Assembly (NCBI GenBank): GCA_033239125.1
Contig: BSWB01000006.1
Coordinates: forward strand, 32,728,001-32,792,000
DNA length: 64,000 bases
Direction of reading: 5' to 3'
Source: Fagopyrum homotropicum
Taxonomy: Eukaryota > Streptophyta > Magnoliopsida > Caryophyllales > Polygonaceae
Positions 46,737 to 57,714 of this stretch are shown piece by piece. Position 1 is the stretch's first letter; every line of letters begins with the position of its first letter. The translations under genes and the position numbers were made by a program. Under the pieces are notes generated by a model. That model was given only the letters and a program-made list of their open reading frames with translations, ran no database searches and was not told the DNA's origin.

Positions 46737-46767
46737 CGCGCGTGCTACGCACGCGCGTCCACACTAG
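46737..46767 (+). terminator. Helitron 3' terminal hairpin and CTAG end
   Basis: CGCGCGTGC-TAC-GCACGCGCG forms a perfect 9-base stem, followed by TCCACA and CTAG. In Helitrons this hairpin is taken as the signal ending strand transfer. Confidence 0.85.
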
Positions 46768-46831
46768 TAAATAAAAATATAAATAAATATATTTTTTTCC
46801 AAAATATCTCAAAATATAAAAATACAATATA

Positions 46832-46930
46832 GAATAAACATAAATTAAAAGTACACCAATTGAGTTAAAAAAAAAAAAAATAACTACATATTGATGCAAC
46901 GTTACTTTCAAAAGCTTTAGGTTAAAAAAA
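46832..46930. repeat. AT-rich repeat unit on the right side of the Helitron
   Basis: AATAAACATAAATTAAAA...ACACCAATTGAG and TTGATGCAACGTTACTTTCA match the unit at 42221-42330 on the other side of the Helitron (TTGGTGCAACGTTACTTTTA). Confidence 0.75.
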
Positions 46931-47009
46931 TATTTTTGTAATGCCCAAGAACATGATCTTCTCCAAGATGAAAATTTGTGGATTCTTGTGCAATTTTTTT
47001 TCTCTTTCC

Positions 47010-47988
47010 TATGTGGCAATAAGATCACTTGGTAAGATCAACCAATGTGGCTTCTCTAACAATGCAACCATCTAAATGGATTTGTTCCGCTTCCTCATTG
47101 ATGGTCCTCTTAACAAATAAGTTTCTTACCAAAATCGACATGTCAATATTAATTGAACTAAACAACATTAACCTTGTTAATAAAAAAAAATTTCACGATC
47201 TTCTACAAGAAATAAAGAATAAAATTGGACTTAACAAGTTTGCATGTCTCGCAACTATCTGGTGGAATGGTGGAATATATGGCTCTTCAGGAACGAAATT
47301 ATTTTTGGGAATGAGCCTATTGGTTCTTGCAATAAGGTTATCAACTTCATTAAAAACCAAATCTAAATGTGGAAAACTAACATCATTGATGATGACGATT
47401 ACGATATAAAACAACAACAAATAAACATTAATTCTTTCAAAAGGAAGAAAAATAATATTAAGTGAGATAAACCAAAATCTAGTTTCCATAAACTTAACTT
47501 TGATAGATCTAAACTCGATTCTGGATGAAAATCTATTGGCTTTATGATTCGGAATCACGAGGGTGAGGCTGTTAACTTTGATGCGACAAAAAATAACTTT
47601 AACTTGGTTATAAAAGTTAAAGCTTATGCTCTCAAATTGAGTCTACAAGAAGCTATCAGATTAAAGATAAAAAGATCGAAATCGATGGTGATAATCTTTG
47701 TGTTATCAAGGCACTCCAAGGATTGTGGAGTTGTCCGTGGGAGGTCGAGATGATTATTTCCGACTCCAGTCTGGATCTCCGTTTATTTGACGAAGTCCAT
47801 ATTAGACATATTTCTAGATAAACCAACTGTGTTGCTGACCGACTGACCCATTTGGGAATATCGAACCCCAACACCTATTTTTCTAACAATCAAGAACTTC
47901 GTGTTCTCATCCGCAAAGATGCTTTAGGGTGGACTACCTCTAGGAGATAGTCCAACCTAGCCGCTTTCCGTTTAAAGAAAAAAAAAGT
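47010..47988 (+). mobile_element. LINE relic: C-terminal RNase H end with poly(A)-like tail
   Basis: Reading across frames gives KLSLQEAIRLKIK, then GDNLCVIKALQGLWSCPWE, VEMIISDSSLDLRLFDEV, and NCVADRLTHLGISNPN. This is the RNase H domain at the end of plant LINE ORF2 (D-x-x-x-V and N-x-x-AD elements). Upstream (47029-47409) a peptide with LATIWWNGGIYGSSGTKLF resembles the conserved W-x-IW-x-x-RN stretch just before that domain. The end has an A-rich run at 47979-47988. Several frameshifts and stops are present. Confidence 0.75.
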
Positions 47989-48849
47989 CATTTATTAACC
48001 TATCGAAACTTCCTCAACATAACACCCCACTCACAAACTAGCTGCCCTCTCACCTTAAGCACTTCTTTTATTTTGAAATTGTCCGCTAGCCCCATCCATT
48101 ATTGGAATGTTCAAGCTCAATATCATATTTTTTGTGTTCTATCAACGAAGCACTCAAGCACCACCGGTTTTCGCTATGTTTACTTTCAATATGATTCGTT
48201 TAAACGAAGTTGACCCTATTAGGAATAGAGAAGGTTGCGCTATCATAGTAGATTCATACTCTGTCCAAGGCCAGCTAAGTCTGTTTCAGTTTAAATAGAA
48301 GTCAACCTTTCTCTCTAACTCAAAATTTCATAAGAGAAGAAAGACCGGATTGTAGAGTAGATTATCGGTAAGTTTCATGATTGTTTACTTATCTTTTCTT
48401 TTCTTCATTTTGTTTGTCAAGATTTTTGTGGTGTTTAGTTGAAGAAGCAAGGGATTGAGGTTTGGTTTTCTTGCTTCATACAAGATCGATACGACTTGTC
48501 TTTAATAGATCCGATCTATTTCTCCGAACAATCGGAATTTCGTACTTATGTCGGATCCTCCCTATCTCCTGATCGAGCTTGTGTAGGTAGATGTTGCCTA
48601 GTAAGGCCGATAGTAGTAACCTGTGTGGGACGGAGTAAGGGCCCTTCTCACCTCCTACGAGTCGCCCAACTGTTTAACCAACGCCTCATCTATTTAACCA
48701 ACGCGTCATCTATTTAATCTATTTAAGGAATGACGAATAGACGCTTGAAGCTAAGAGAGTCTATCCCATCACTTTAGCAAGCTTTATAAGTTTTATAATT
48801 TTAAACTAGTTTAACTCTAGTACCTTGTACAAGTTAATAAAACATAAAA

Positions 48850-48850
<1 letters not shown>

Positions 48851-48907
<57 letters not shown>
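48851..48907. repeat. (TA)n microsatellite, about 28 units
   Basis: An uninterrupted TA dinucleotide tract of 57 bases. Confidence 0.98.
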
Positions 48908-48913
<6 letters not shown>

Positions 48914-49205
48914 GTTTTGGAATAAAAATGGCATATTTTAATTTAAAAAATATTCGTATATATATAAAAATGTGAACATATTATCTAAATTAAATAAAAG
49001 TTTTTATAATAAAATTAAAATATAGTTTAATTTAATAGAAGTTGTTATCAAAATGAAAGTAAGATATATCTTGAATAAATATTGTCTGATTGTAAAAATT
49101 GTATCTAATTTTAATATAAGTTATTTTATTTTAATAGTAAGGGAAACAAAATATAATCTTAATATAACTTTTTTTTGAAAAAAGAATTCAGTGACTTTAA
49201 TCCTT

Positions 49206-49237
49206 GACTCGACATGTAGGCGACTCGACATGTAGGC
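49206..49237. repeat. 16-bp perfect tandem duplication
   Basis: GACTCGACATGTAGGC occurs twice, head to tail. Confidence 0.95.
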
Positions 49238-49309
49238 GAAACGAACGTGAGCACGACACGCAAGCCTTATTACCTCTGCTTAAGTATAATACGAATGTGA
49301 ACACAACAC

Positions 49310-49401
49310 GTAAGTTTTATTACCTCTGCTGTAGACTGTAGTATAATACTAGTTTGTAAGTTTTATTACCTCTGCTGTAGACTGTAGTATAATACTAGTT
49401 T
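49310..49401. repeat. 46-bp perfect tandem duplication
   Basis: The units 49310-49355 and 49356-49401 are identical and begin GTAAGTTTTATTACCTCTGC. A partial, diverged third copy (CCTTATTACCTCTGCT) lies just upstream at 49265. Confidence 0.95.
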
Positions 49402-50077
49402 AATTCTCATACCACGTACGTGTTGATCTAATATAAACAATTTATTTATTTTTAAAATTTTTGAAATCAAAGTTTGTGTATTTTAATTTTATAAATACCT
49501 TTTATAGACATAATATCTAATTTAAATTAAAAGTTATTGTTACACTAATTTAAATAAAAGTTATTCTTGATAGGGTTTGTTCGGTTCATCTACTATGAAC
49601 GACCCTATATCTCTAATCATCGTGTATAGTCAGTCATCTCCAGACAAACTATTCACACACAAAAATGTTCATCGTAAGCGTCTACCTTCCCCCTCTCAAA
49701 ATCAGTTCAACACACACCTGATGTTCTAATAGCACATACGGCGTGTTCTCAGCCTGCTCCCCATTGAAAACAAAGACACCAGATGGGGTTTAAAAAAAGG
49801 CAAAACGTGACAAAAGTAGTGTGCTGCATATGAGACACCTAGTTCAATCTTGAAAGCCGTGGCTTTGCTGCATGGTTAGTAGAGTATGAATTATAACGTG
49901 GAATGATCTTAGTGTCATTCGTTTTGAGTAGAAATTGCAAATCAAAGATTTAAATCACACAACCTTCTTACCAGAAGCAAATTATTCTAATGAAATAGTT
50001 CATATGTCCATGCTTCTAACATTTTTACAAGCAGAAATGGTTTATAACCTCTTTCCAACCAGACACTGCAAAGTACA

Positions 50078-51874
50078 TCAAGAGCAACACCCTCCTCCTA
50101 TTGATGCATCAGATGTTGGTTGTTGCTGTTTAAAGATGTTCTTTTTCGCGCCACTTGATCCCTCGGTTATTAAGCTTGGTGTTTCCAGTATCTGCAAGGG
50201 GCATATAATAAAACAAAATCACCTCCATGCTTAGATATCAAAAGAGCACCCACTGATGTACACATAAGAGTAGAATTGTTGTTTCATTGCAAAGACAAGT
50301 CAATGGCTTACCTTCAAGACAAGCTCTTCAAAACACTGCTCCACATTGACCCTGGTTTTTGCACTGCATTCAAGAAAAAGGCTCCCACACTCCCTTGCAA
50401 ACTCCATTCCCTCTTTCTTAGAGACTACTCTCTCACTTTCCTGCAAGAGATGGAACTATTATGGTGAATATACTAAAATAACTGTGATATGTACACAGCT
50501 GTCATATGAATCATGACACCATGGACAGGAAGACTTGCTAGTAGAGTGTAAAAAGAGAACCAACCTTGTCAACCTTGTTGCCAACCAGCATCTTGACACA
50601 ATCTTGATTGGTCAAGTACAGATCTATTTCTTTGTTCCATATCTCAGAGAGGTTTGTAAATGTCTCTCTCCGTGTTACATCATAAACTGGCATCAAACAC
50701 ATCCTTTTTAGTTTAAACTTCATGGCCATTAATTAAAAATGAAACTCGGGGAGAAAGAATGCAAAGAGCCACAAATGTCGAAAGTCAATAAACAAGAATC
50801 CTCGAGGACTTCCAAAGGAAATAGTTACATGGCTTCAAAGGAAAGGACAAATTTGCCCAACAGTAGTTCAGGACAACTGTTACAGAAGTCTCAAGTTCAT
50901 TAGCAAGTCAAAGCAGCCATTTAAAATGTTTTGCAAATCTACCATGATGAAGTCGGATAATTCAAACAGCACAGCCATCAAATTCAGGTGGATTTGGAAT
51001 CACATTCACGATCATGAAATGAAAATACTTGTTTATGCATCTATAGCTTGTTGGTTTGTTACCTAACCTAATGTATAACTATCATTACCATGTTAATGCA
51101 ACAAACCTTGTTATGCCACTTTAGCTTGTTGAATCTGCTCCCTACCTAACCTAATGTATCACTATCATGGCACCATGTAAATGCAACAGACTTGCTAGCA
51201 ATTTATAGCTTCGTTACATGAAAACAAACCAGAAAAAAACAAAACCACCTTCGTATATTTGCTTACTTCAGTAATGACAAATTAGTAAAACAGGACTAAA
51301 AGCCTAAAAAGGAAGTCCACGAAGAAGTAACAGATGATAACATACCCATAATAATTCCTTGGGCTCCTCTGTAATATGAACTCGTAAGCGTTCTAAACCT
51401 TTCCTGTCCAGCTGCATCATTACAAATTAGAGATCACTGTCCTCTCTTCCGGTTAAGGTAAGATTGAAATCCACCAATGAAGAACAAACGACATGTATCC
51501 GTGAAATTTTAAGTTTTAAAGCTTTTTGAAAGAACCGCTATTTACCCTATTCACACTTTAACGACTTTAAAACTTCATTTGAAATACCTGTATCCCAAAT
51601 CGCAAGCTTCAACTTCTTGCCTCCCAGTGTAACATACTTAATCTTAAAGTCAACCCCTATCCAAGCAACAAGAGGCAAGATAAATGAGGAATAACACATA
51701 CAATTTTGTAGTACAAATTGACGAAGAAAAAGGTGTACCGATTGTAGGAGAAAGGTCTTCAAATTTATCAGAAGTAAAGCTTAGAAGAAGGGTGCTCTTC
51801 CCAACTCCCGAATCTCCAATCAACAACAACTTGAACAAGTAATCGAAATCAGCTTCTCCACCAGTCTTCTCCAT
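50078..51874 (-). CDS. RABC1: Rab GTPase RABC1 (Rab18 family), 211 aa
   Basis: Six exons (minus strand): 51874-51739, 51656-51588, 51411-51346, 50686-50565, 50440-50312 and 50191-50078; all GT-AG, 636 nt. P-loop GDSGVGKST is at 20-28, the switch I/effector region DLSPTIGVDFKIKY at about 39-52, and WDTAGQERF near 66-74. NKVD is at 127-130 and ECSAKT at 155-160. The C-terminus GGGCCS carries the cysteines for geranylgeranylation. SSYYRGAQGI and VYDVTRRETFTNL are RABC/Rab18 signatures. The FDYLFK start and the KILETPSL...GSSGAKKNIFKQ tail fit RABC1 better than RABC2. It is a small GTPase of endomembranes; plant RABC1 has been tied to lipid-droplet and ER traffic. All guanine-nucleotide motifs are intact. 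A (CAGCC)n tract lies 330 bp upstream of the start. Confidence 0.96.
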
Positions 51875-52811
51875 TTGCCAAGGAATCTAAACGCGTTCGA
51901 TTTACGAACTGTATCAATCGACAGACGGAGCAAAGGTTTGAGTTTCTCGTTTCGGTGAGAAGCAGCATGCGAAGTGGTTAAATCCTACGATTTCTGAAAG
52001 AGAGCAAAGATAGAGAGAGGATATTGAAGGAGAAAGATAGAGAAAGTTCTACAAGAGGGAAGAGAGAAGAAAGGTTGAAAGTTGTGTGATGGTGTCTGGT
52101 CGGTGCCACGGTTGCGTGCTCTGTGAGCTACGAGTGTTATGCTTTCTCTTCCGAGGTGTCGATTTTGGTTAACCATGTCGGTGCCTTTTGGCCCATATTC
52201 GGAGCCCAGCCCAGCCCAGCCCAGCCCAGCCCAGCCCAGCCCAGCCCAGCAATCACTCTAACCTCTATTAAACACGTTAATTTAGCTATGGGTCGATTTA
52301 TAATTGTACTGTACAAAGTATATATTGAAAAGTTCAGTGAATCTTGATTTTTTTTAAAATAGAATAATTTTCATTTATATGGGTATTTTTAGTAAAACTT
52401 TATCTTTACAAATAAATTTTAGGAAAACTCTATTTTGTTTTTATCCATGGCTAACAATTCATATAAGGTTTTAAACTAGTTATTTTGTAATACTTTATCA
52501 CAAGCTTAGCTTACCAACTCCAAAGCAATGGATTAACACCAAAAAGCGCACCTCTAGATCCCTTACATAAAATAACAAAACATTAGTGGAAACAACAGTC
52601 TCATCCATAACTGATGGCACTAACTTCTCTTTCATAAAAGACTTCACCTAACACTTACTACGCTTTATGACAATAACGTAAAACACACCCCACAAACACT
52701 AGAAATACAGTACTTCATTTTATTAGCTTATCCTCCTTCCTCACCTCGTAGAACGAAGAATAGGCCCATTAGCATCATAATATTAATTAGTAAGCAGTAA
52801 CACCAGCAGAT
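51875..52811. other. RABC1 upstream region and plantacyanin downstream region
   Basis: It holds the promoter and 5' leader of RABC1 (the leader is CT-rich on the minus strand, about 51990-52070), the (CAGCC)n tract, and the 3' UTR of the plantacyanin gene. No further gene seen. Confidence 0.5.
52203..52250. repeat. (AGCCC)n pentanucleotide microsatellite, 9.6 units
   Basis: Perfect AGCCC repeats over 48 bases, upstream of the RABC1 gene. Confidence 0.98.
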
Positions 52812-53667
52812 TTAAGCAGCAGTGATAGCAATCTTCATCCCAGCTTGGCAATGACCAGTAAAAGTGCATATGAAGTAGTTCTGTCCCTTTGCAAGCTTCA
52901 CTCTATCCTTTCCGCTTTGTAAGACCTTTGCACCTCTGCTGCTCGCGCAGTTCGTGTATCCTTTCCTGTCCACTTGCACCATGTTGTGCTGTGTTTTGTC
53001 ATAGTTGAACACTGCATAGTGAAACATATAGGGTTCAGTTCAGCACAATTGCCATAATTTGCTATCAGTCTTAAGTGACACAAATTTTTGCTAAGACTGT
53101 TCGTTTTTAAGAAAGAATTGGTTAAATAGGGTACATTTACTGAATTTATACTATGAGCACTCTTAATACAGTAATAGTGCTAAAAGTCCTAGTTAACCAT
53201 TTTACCTTTCTTTTAATTGTCTTTTATGTTGACAATTAGGGTTATTTGCCCCTAATTTCCCAACCTTTAGGACTGTTGTTGACTTATCTTCCAATTAACA
53301 CAGATATTTCAAGGTGCAGCATGCAACTATCCCAAAGGTTGAAAATTTTGAGCAGTTAACCCGATATTTTACTGCATAAGACACTATTTTTGAGCAAGTT
53401 CTTAGATGATTACACCTTTACAGTAAAGGGTTGTGCTATGATGGTCCGTAGTAACAAGAGAAAACACAGAAAAGTTATATAGTTATGGATCAGCTTACCG
53501 AGCACATCACCGGCCTTGAAGGTCTTGCCCTTGGGCCAACCGTTGACATTATAGGTCCAGCCAGAAGCACCACCAACGTTGTATATGGCAGCTTGAGCAA
53601 GCTGGCTCTCGAGTACCAGGCAGCTCAGAACTACCACTGCAAAAACCAATGCACTGCCTCTTCCCAT
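52812..53667 (-). CDS. Plantacyanin (basic blue copper protein), 122 aa
   Basis: Two exons (minus strand): 53667-53499 and 53011-52812, GT-AG intron, 369 nt. The signal peptide is at about residues 1-27 (ALVFAVVVLSCLVLESQLAQA). The mature domain starts AIYNVGGASGWTYNV. Copper ligands of the family are all visible: His in TQHNMV, then Cys, His and Met in FICTFTGHCQAGMKI, with the second Cys of GHC pairing to the disulfide Cys in YTNCAS. The axial Met marks a plantacyanin rather than a stellacyanin (Gln). It is a small secreted electron-transfer-type protein of the cell wall, related to Arabidopsis plantacyanin (ARPN), which acts in pollen-tube and anther biology. An in-frame ATG 31 codons upstream (53760) is ignored because the signal peptide begins at MGRGS. 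The intron sits after DVL-V, the usual phytocyanin position. Confidence 0.95.
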
Positions 53668-53776
53668 CTTAGAACTCCTGTGTATGAGATCTGAAAAGGA
53701 GAAATTAAGATTGATTATCAGTTGATAGTTTGTGGTACTAGTAGTAGGAGTGAAGAACAAGGGAAGTTAGAAGAAG

Positions 53777-53788
53777 GTATTTATAGGA
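53777..53788 (-). promoter_or_regulatory. TATA box of the plantacyanin gene
   Basis: On the minus strand CTCCTATAAATACC lies about 110-120 bases before the ATG, giving a leader of roughly 80 bases. It is a canonical TATAAATA. Confidence 0.7.
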
Positions 53789-55104
53789 GTTTTGAGACAC
53801 CGTAGCGTGAACAAAAGGGTAGACCTTAAAGAATTAAAATCAAGAGCAAAGAAGTGGCAGTTTGACGTTTGAGCTTTAGTCTCCTTTTGATGACCCAAAG
53901 GCCCTCAAACTGCGTAGTATTTGTCAGTAAAATAATCAGTGCATTGAAGAATCAGCAAGTGGGGTGGTGGGAGGTGGATAGAGAGTAATTAGTGGTGAAG
54001 GCATATGGGGTAGGGACTCAACCACATTAGAAAATTTTCCTACTTTGTATACTAAAATGATGCAAATCTGGTCAATACAAGGAGGCTAAAATTGTCATGC
54101 TCATCTACCCACAATTCAAAAGAGGTGTGGAAGTTAGATCTTTATCTTTAGGAGCGTGTTAAATACTTAAATCCAGTAGGGCCAGAAGATTTTCTACATA
54201 TAGTGTAAACACAAGTACACAAATAGCAGCTTAATGGAGCTTATAAGGGGCTAAATACACTTGCTCAAGTAGTAGGAAACAGAAAGTTGTGCATATCCAA
54301 GTTTGCTAGAAAGTGCTATTTCACAGTTCACACCATGACACCATCATTTTCAATTTAGCTGGGAGTGGAATTGCATCTATCCCATGATTTTCACCTCCAC
54401 TGACAGATTTATATTTAATTATAATTTTCTTCCAATATCAGCTCCGATCCAACGAGATAAATCTATCAAGAACATCAGATTTTTCAGATCCATAATTCTC
54501 GTCATGTTGACAATCGAGGTCTTAAGATAATTAACAATAAAAAAGATATAGCACAAAAATTAATATCATATTATAACCAGACTAATATTATAGCGCATTC
54601 CAGAATTCAACCAAAACTAACATTTGAAAACCCTAGAAACCAGTAGGTAAGTTAGCAAGTCAGAATTGCAAGGAAGGAGACGGACCCAGAGATGAAGACC
54701 ACTAAGAATCATGTTTTCTGAACAACATGAAGCAAATCTGTTGATCCGAATCCATGCCGGCATTCTACCCGATTGAAACATTAGGGTGAAGTGGTCCGTA
54801 ATTTCGGGTTCCACTAAGAGTTGGAATTGAAATCGTGGAAAGACAACATAAACGCTTTCTCCGCCATTAGCGATCGCACGAAAAGAGACTGCGCTCCCGT
54901 CGAGCGTAACTGGGCCATCCAAATAATGTGTAGTTGGGCCGACGGCCCATTTAGTTTCGCAGTTCTGATGGGCTCTTTTTTTTATCTGGGCCAGACACTT
55001 ATCCAAGGCCGGTAAACAAAGTCAAACTCCGTACGAAAGAAGAAAAAGAAAATAGACATCAAAATTTCACCGACCCAAATCCAACTAACCGGTCTTCAAA
55101 CTAA
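53789..55104. other. Upstream of plantacyanin; no firm gene
   Basis: A 129-codon ORF at 54617-55006 (minus) was examined and not called: no domain, no signal peptide, and it runs into the repeat region. Nothing else recognised. Confidence 0.45.
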
Positions 55105-55395
55105 GGGCCCGTTTGATTTTAACTCCGGAATCGAAAACGGAATAAAAACGAATTTAGTCCATATGTATATCATTGTTCATAAAAGTTTGTGGAATCATTC
55201 CTTGTGGTTTGAAGGAATTGGAGTAGAATTTGATTACTTTTGATATCCTATAGGGTAATAAAATATGGGGAAGCAAGTGCATTTTGCATTAATCTCTAAG
55301 GAATGATTCCACAAAATTTCATGAATAAGGATACATATATGGACTAAATTCGTTTCCATTCCGTTTCCGTTCCGGAGTTGGAACCAAACGGGCCC
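55105..55395. mobile_element. PIF/Harbinger-type MITE, 291 bp
   Basis: Ends are GGGCCCGTTTG and its inverted copy. Subterminal inverted repeats continue (TTTTAACTCCGGAA with TTCCGGAGTTGGAA; TAGTCCATATGTAT with ATATATGGACTAA). The 3-bp flanks are TAA at 55102-55104 and TAA at 55396-55398. It has no coding capacity. Confidence 0.9.
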
Positions 55396-55853
55396 TAAAT
55401 ATCAAATATATCCAACTAACCTTACGGTCTTCAAACCTAAATCAAATATATTCAATTCATCACATAATTTGTGGTAGAAATAATATAAAGATTATAAGGA
55501 TATTTAAAACAACAAGGCTTAGTATAATAAAAATGACCCTCATATCATAGATGAATAAGTTTAGTCTTCAGAGCCTTAACAAAAGCATATGTAAAATGAC
55601 AATCCAAACTGCCGAACAAGATATATTATACTGCATGTGAACTTTATTCACCCATTGACGTAAACATTGCCAAACAAATATACAGATATATATCATTTTT
55701 GTAATGCATAATAGATTTTCTACCTCCCTTCAGATTTACGTACATATCACAAGAAAGAGAGGAGGAAATCATTAGCTACGTATATAAATATATATATGTG
55801 AAGTCCTATTGTCAGTAGATAACGTATAATCAATCTTAAAACTAAAATTTTTC

Positions 55854-56854
55854 TCAAGAAGAAACCCCAACACCAAGAAAATCTATAAACTGAATCTCTT
55901 TCTTTCCTCGTCCTTCCTCCATAGACAATTCTCTCTTCTCTTCTGACACATTAGATGAGCCTTCCTCGGATGAAGGCGCATTGATAACTCGACGATCAAC
56001 CGGATAACCGAAATAACCGATTGTGCCAGTTGAATTTAAATGGTGAACCCTAAATATTGAAGGCCACATTGTAGTGGAGGAGCAACATGAATTATGATCA
56101 TCAATAATGATGCCCTTCTTATCAGAAATGTCTGCAGGTCGTTTGATACAGCGGGATTTGGAACGCTCCCTTTGCTTCCTGGCCATGATGACGTGCCAGT
56201 GGTTTTTAACGGCGTTATCTGTCCGTCCAGGGAAAAGGCGGGAAATGAGGGCCCATTTGTTGCCGTGTATACGGTGGGCCGTTTGTAGCCTCTCTTCTTC
56301 ATCCTCCGTGAACGGTCTTCTGTTGATTCTTGGATCCAGTTGATTGAACCACCTTAGTCTGCAGCTTTTTCCTGACAGAATTTGTGATTTATTACCAATT
56401 CAAAGTTTGATTAATCAAACTTTGTATATGTAATCAATGAAGCAGGAGAAATTAGTTTTCTACGACTTATCTAAAAATATGATTAGGTCAAGATCAAAAT
56501 TCATATCAAATTAACTTAATATTCGTGACTAGAAATTCAAAGAGGATCGAGATGATGTAACAGTACCTAGGTCTTTCTTTTTGTATATCTTTTATCATAA
56601 TAATAAAACAAATTTGAGCGAGATCAATCTGAAACTTAATTAACCCTAGTAAGGTGCAAGTATGATCATTATGACGTAGTACCTGATCTTCCTTGGAGGT
56701 TTTCAGCTATGGAGTTCCAATTCTGAGGGCCATATTGTTGAACAAGTTTTATGAGCTTCTCGTCTTCGGCCGGTCTCCAGTGTCCTCTGGAACAAGATAG
56801 TCTAATGACTTCATCACAGCTTGATTCTCGTCCTCCTCCTGTTGAATCCTCCAT
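55854..56854 (-). CDS. R2R3-MYB transcription factor, MYB52/54/105/117-like (subgroup 21), 229 aa
   Basis: Two exons (minus strand): 56854-56683 and 56371-55854, GT-AG intron in the usual place after GRSG, 690 nt. R2 starts at about residue 24 (GHWRPAEDEKLIKLVQQYG) and ends with GKSCRLRWFNQLDPRI. R3 is RRPFTEDEEERLQTAHRIHG...GRTDNAVKNHWHVIMAR. RGHWRPAEDE, WFNQLDPRINRRPF and HRIHGNKWALISR are typical of the MYB52/54/56/69/105/110/117 group. The C-terminus ends in IQFIDFLGVGVSS, the conserved FIDFLGVG motif of that group. These nuclear regulators act in secondary wall formation, organ boundaries and seed-coat traits; which paralogue this is cannot be told. The short middle has Ser/Cys and acidic stretches. 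A TATA box lies upstream. Confidence 0.94.
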
Positions 56855-56905
56855 GATCGATCGATATTAATCTCGTAAGCAATTGCAGGCGTGGTAGCTA
56901 GTATC

Positions 56906-56921
56906 TATATATAGATAGAGA
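56906..56921 (-). promoter_or_regulatory. Candidate TATA box of the MYB gene
   Basis: The minus strand has CTATCTATATATAGATAC about 55-65 bases before the ATG, implying a leader of about 30 bases. The AT-rich palindrome makes the exact position uncertain. Confidence 0.45.
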
Positions 56922-57714
56922 GAGGGAGAGAGAGGTGGATAATTTATGAAGCAACTTCCCCAAAGAGAAGTCTAGAGCAAGACATGAAGGTAAGAGAGGC
57001 GCCTATGAGTTTGTATGATTAACAGAAGAAGAAGAAGAGAAGTGAAGAAAGTTGAAAAGGGTAGGTTTGAGGGTTTTTTAGGGTTGTGGATGGCCAGTCA
57101 CTTTTGTTGGTTTTACAAGATATATACATTTCGTATTATTTATTATATTTTCCTTCTTCTTCGATGCAAATACATAAATAACATGTCTCATACGGATTAC
57201 GGACTTATATATAAGTATATTCATTAAAGACGCCACCTTAATTACTTGAGGTTTGAGTTTAAGAAATGGAAATAAAACAACTTCGTATATAACTTATATA
57301 GAACTATTAATCGAAACATTTTTTTAAAAAATATTATTAGTCAAGGTACCCTGTGCATACGTAGGCCTATACGTATATGCAAAGTTTAATATACTAACCT
57401 AGCTATATAAATCATGAAAACTATATACATGTAGTTATAATGATAAATAAATATGTCACTAAGTGACAAAATAAGACAATACGTTTTAACTTAATCCCAC
57501 ATTGAAAGATGGGACGCTTCTAATTAGTTTCTTGATTAGTTGATTTGGCCTTTGGGATTAAAATTTACCAAATTTATATGATTAGTATGTGGAAAATATA
57601 AGTAATTTTGAGTGTCGCAAACTAGATAAGTTCATATTCGATATAAGAGTCACAAAGAACTACATTTTTGCAATTTTGAATTAATATAGATACAACAAGA
57701 TTTGATAATTTATT
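56922..57714. other. MYB upstream region
   Basis: A GA-rich stretch (56925-57060) follows the TATA candidate, then AT-rich sequence without recognised features. Confidence 0.45.

Larger units (their letters stand above)
42484..46767 (+). mobile_element. Non-autonomous Helitron, 4284 bp, carrying captured gene sequence
   Basis: The left end is TCCTTACTATACTAAATG, preceded by A at 42483. The right end is CTAG (46764-46767), followed by T at 46768; insertion between A and T without target duplication is the Helitron rule. A GC-rich hairpin with perfect 9-base arms (46737-46745 and 46749-46757, 3-base loop) stands 6 bases before CTAG. Near the 5' end is a second strong palindrome (42500-42513 with 42523-42536). 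There is no Rep/helicase ORF, so it must depend on another element. Cargo: a UMP synthase fragment at 42788-42916, several unidentified exon-like pieces (near 43060-43200, 43340-43373 and 44380-44520), and a nested MULE-type MITE (44919-45937). Confidence 0.82.
47989..50077. other. Gene-free region with simple repeats
   Basis: Contains a (TA)n tract and short tandem duplications (listed separately), and the 3' UTR of the RABC1 gene at its right edge. No coding gene seen; ORFs at 48107-48717 lack domain signs. Confidence 0.5.

Noticed and set aside
53668..53760. Upstream in-frame start for plantacyanin
   Set aside because: It would put 31 residues before the signal peptide; the downstream ATG fits the family, and the TATA box fits a leader starting near 53750.
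54617..55006. 129-codon ORF (-) upstream of plantacyanin
   Set aside because: No recognised domain or signal peptide and no splice partner.
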